A program made the position numbers and the translations under genes. Below, piece after piece: positions 61,920-64,000 of a stretch of 64,000 bases of DNA. Below the pieces are notes generated by a model, which was not told where the DNA came from, made no database searches, and saw only the letters and a program-made list of their open reading frames with translations. Every line of letters begins with the position of its first letter. The first letter of the stretch is position 1. Source of the stretch: Aporrectodea caliginosa (Eukaryota; Annelida; Clitellata; Crassiclitellata; Lumbricidae); NCBI GenBank assembly GCA_020284085.1, contig JACEVL010000946.1:342001-406000 (forward strand), read 5' to 3'.

Positions 61920-64000
61920 ATGCGTGTGTGTGTGTGTGTGAGAACAGTATATATTTAATTATGTATGCATGTATCTATGTATGTATGTACGCATGCACTG
62001 ATATGTAGGTAGCAATGTATATATGTACGATTGTACATATGCACGCATCATGTATATACCGTGCCTTTAAATATATTGTCAAAGTTGTTAAAGCTGAGAT
62101 TTCTTACATATCGAAAAAAATTTACAATCTCAAAGATCTACAGCACATTATGAGTTGTAGCTTTAACATTGAATTACACATGATTACATAATATTACACA
62201 TCATTACATAATATTACACATCATTACATAATATTACACATCATTACATAATATTACACATCATTGCATAATATTATGCATCATGTATGTATGTATGTAT
62301 GAGCACTTGTTATAGCACCCCTTCAAGATTTCTACTCAGAGGCGCTCCCCACATCATATTACATTCATTACGCTACATCATATTCATCAATATGATAAAA
62401 AGAATCGATGAGATTTAGAAACAGAGTGAACCAGATGAGTTACTGACTTCGTGAGGAATATGCTCCTAATGTCTTCTTGGCATCTTTAGCAGTTGACGAT
62501 GATGGCACAGGATTTGCGGCTGCTGCTGGCTTCTCTTTAGCCTGAGATCCAGGTGCTGTAACTGGTCCTGCTGCTGCTGCAACAAAAGGACAATAGAACA
62601 ACCAATCCAGATGATGGAATCAAAGACCAACAAAAGTAAAGTCACCTTAGACTAAAAAATATTACTGACTGTTATTATTATTAATTATTATGCATTTATT
62701 AAGCGCCACTACCTAACGACCAAGCATCAATCGATGGTGCCGAGAAATTCTGAGTTATGGACTAGCTCAAGGTCCCTATGCGATAAATGCCTCAGGTGAG
62801 GTTCAAACCTGTCCCCTCTGTATTAACAGGCAAGCGCTCTAACCAATTCGCAACTGGGTCCCACTTAATAAACTAATGGGAAATCATTTATCTAGAAAGC
62901 TTATTCCACACGAATTGCAATACATCCCGCACTTGAGCCATGTCGAGTCACTAGGTGAGGCTCAAACCTGTTCTCTCTGCATTAAAAGGCGAGCGCTCTA
63001 ACCAGCCGACCACTGTACCCCACTTTAATAAACGAAGTTTCTTGTCACAGCTCTCATTTCATTGTGAGAAATCGTTCGTTTAGAAAGCTTTTTTGCACAC
63101 GAGTTGCAACACACTTCCATCCAATTCCAACTCAAACCTAGGCATTTTGTTGCTTCGTTCTAAAACATTCTGACATATCGGAAACAACAACACCAGCAGA
63201 AAATGCAACTGGGGCACGGTGCCTGATTGGTTAGAGCACTTGCTTGGCCTGTAATGCGAAGAGTATGGGTTTGAGCCTCCACTCAGGCGGTTATGCTATG
63301 TACGGACATTGAGCAAGTCCGTCACTCACAATTGCTCTGTGCCATCGACGTTCTGTCATGTACAATTCTGAACTTCGGAAGGAGGGCAATATCAATACAC
63401 AATTGTATCGTATTGTATGAAAGGCAGCTGGATAAAAAGATGATTTGTCTGATCAGACCTTTCGGCTTTGGAGTTGGCAGTTTGCTGCTGCGACCAGGGG
63501 GTACAGCGTTCGATAATCTCTTCTTCGTTTCCTTGGAAATATCTTCTTGCTTCTTCATTTGCTCCTCCTTTTTCCATAATAAAACAGTTCAGTTAGTTAA
63601 GTTGCACAATGTGCAGCTTAAAGCATGTGCAATGCACAGGCTTTCACAAATATAATTGTGACTGTAATTAGTAACTTCTATCGAGCCATTGTCGAATGCA
63701 CAAGGCATCAACCGAGGCACCAAAACTAAAGTCATAACCAGATCAAGATCCATAAGATCAGTTCACCGAGAGATACATACACATAAACATGCAAACACAT
63801 ACACACAAACACACACATGAAATACCTAGCTTATGTGAAAGTATTGAAAACACACACACACACACGTGCATATATACTCATACTGATACGGAGATCTCAT
63901 AATATATAATACACAGCTGAAACAAGTGGAATGAAACAAGTGGGAACCTCACCAAATCTAGTAATTTCTTTTCGTCTTCGAGCTTCTTGTCGTCTGCCCT
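60526..64000 (-). CDS. 3' end of an unidentified gene: coiled-coil then Ser/Pro/Ala-rich basic protein (partial, six exons)
   Basis: Assembled by eye from splice sites and phase on the minus strand: 63953-64000 (runs off the window), 63459-63567, 62448-62576, 61544-61622, 61098-61183, 60526-60638; 564 nt, 187 aa plus TGA. Every junction keeps phase (0, 1, 1, 2, 1). Acceptors of the last four exons are pyrimidine-rich (TTTTGTTGCAG, TTCTTGTGCAG, TTTTTTCAG, GTTTCTTCAG). The first ~50 residues are a charged helix (KKLEDEKKLLDL, EEQMKKQEDISKETKKRL). The rest is low-complexity and basic (LPTPKPK, PPSSLPSPSSPAV, RTSSGTSPSAS, RRSGNPAQRRTS), like many cytoskeleton-binding or scaffold tails. I do not recognise the family. 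Two weak points: the acceptor before 63567 lacks a good pyrimidine tract, and the donor after 62448 is GTCAGT; reading through that donor ends at a TAA (62440-62442), giving a possible alternative short form. Confidence 0.6.
60813..60971 (+). repeat. 53-bp minisatellite, three units
   Basis: CTAGTGACTCGACATGGCTC-type units begin at 60813, 60866 and 60919, in the last intron of the minus-strand gene. Confidence 0.75.
61871..61940. repeat. TG microsatellite
   Basis: (TG)n with one TGCATGCG break. ACATATGT-type simple DNA follows to about 62060. Confidence 0.95.
62173..62272 (+). repeat. 20-bp minisatellite, five units
   Basis: ATTACACATCATTACATAAT five times with three substitutions. Unrelated in sequence to the giant satellite but of the same period. 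Confidence 0.9.
62672..62862 (-). mobile_element. tRNA-derived SINE
   Basis: On minus: A box TTGGTTAGAGCGCTTGCC, B box GGTTTGAACCTC, body GGGACCTTGAGCTAGTCC, tail AATAATTAATAATAATAAC. Confidence 0.75.
62957..63023 (-). mobile_element. SINE head fragment
   Basis: On minus: CTGGTTAGAGCGCTCGCC and GGTTTGAGCCTCACC at tRNA spacing; the body is missing. Confidence 0.6.
63211..63355 (+). mobile_element. tRNA-derived SINE
   Basis: GATTGGTTAGAGCACTTGCT (A box) and GGGTTTGAGCCTCC (B box), then GACATTGAGCAAGTCCGTC. Same family as 10221-11150. Confidence 0.7.

Overview
The window is metazoan nuclear DNA. It has multi-exon genes with GT/AG introns, tRNA-derived SINEs, non-LTR and LTR retroelement pieces, many hAT-type MITEs and very large simple and tandem repeats. 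The MITE and SINE load and an extreme excess of the palindrome TAGGCCTA suggest a marine invertebrate, perhaps a non-vertebrate deuterostome. That placement is a weak inference.

The backbone is a tandem triplication of one gene, a five-coding-exon SLC16 (monocarboxylate-transporter-like) MFS transporter. All copies are on the + strand: A at 1817-9829, B at 15257-20419, C at 24983-52768. Exons and phases match exactly in all three (184, 147, 144, about 860 and about 180 nt, every junction phase 1 inside a Gly codon). Intergenic blocks were duplicated too: 9978-13408 matches 20692-24337, and parts recur at 52769-53945, 56388-57000 and 60060-60205. The duplicated unit was therefore about 10 kb, and a decayed fourth piece follows copy C.

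The dominant structure is a 20-bp satellite, about 21.6 kb and roughly 1,080 units, lying entirely inside intron 2 of copy C (26525-49789). It inflates that intron to 24.6 kb, against 1.1 kb in B and 5.2 kb in A. The unit has no stop triplet on the minus strand and its period is not a multiple of 3, so all three minus frames stay open for thousands of codons. I treat these as artefacts, not genes. The array has near-perfect blocks inside diverged ones, is bordered on both sides by ends of one MITE family, and is interrupted by an LTR-type insertion with a 4-bp target duplication.

Nine elements have good 8-bp target duplications (hAT type). One sits in the last coding exon of copy A and supplies its stop codon; another lies 13 bp past the stop of copy B. 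Paralogous empty sites between the copies date several insertions. Also present are a PIF/Harbinger-like element inside a SINE, two LINE pieces plus a degenerate one, and a fragment of a hAT transposase.

At the right edge (60526-64000) I reconstruct six short phase-consistent exons on the minus strand, forming the 3' end of a gene for a coiled-coil then Ser/Pro/Ala-rich basic protein that I cannot name. The stretch 57000-60000 holds nothing I can identify.
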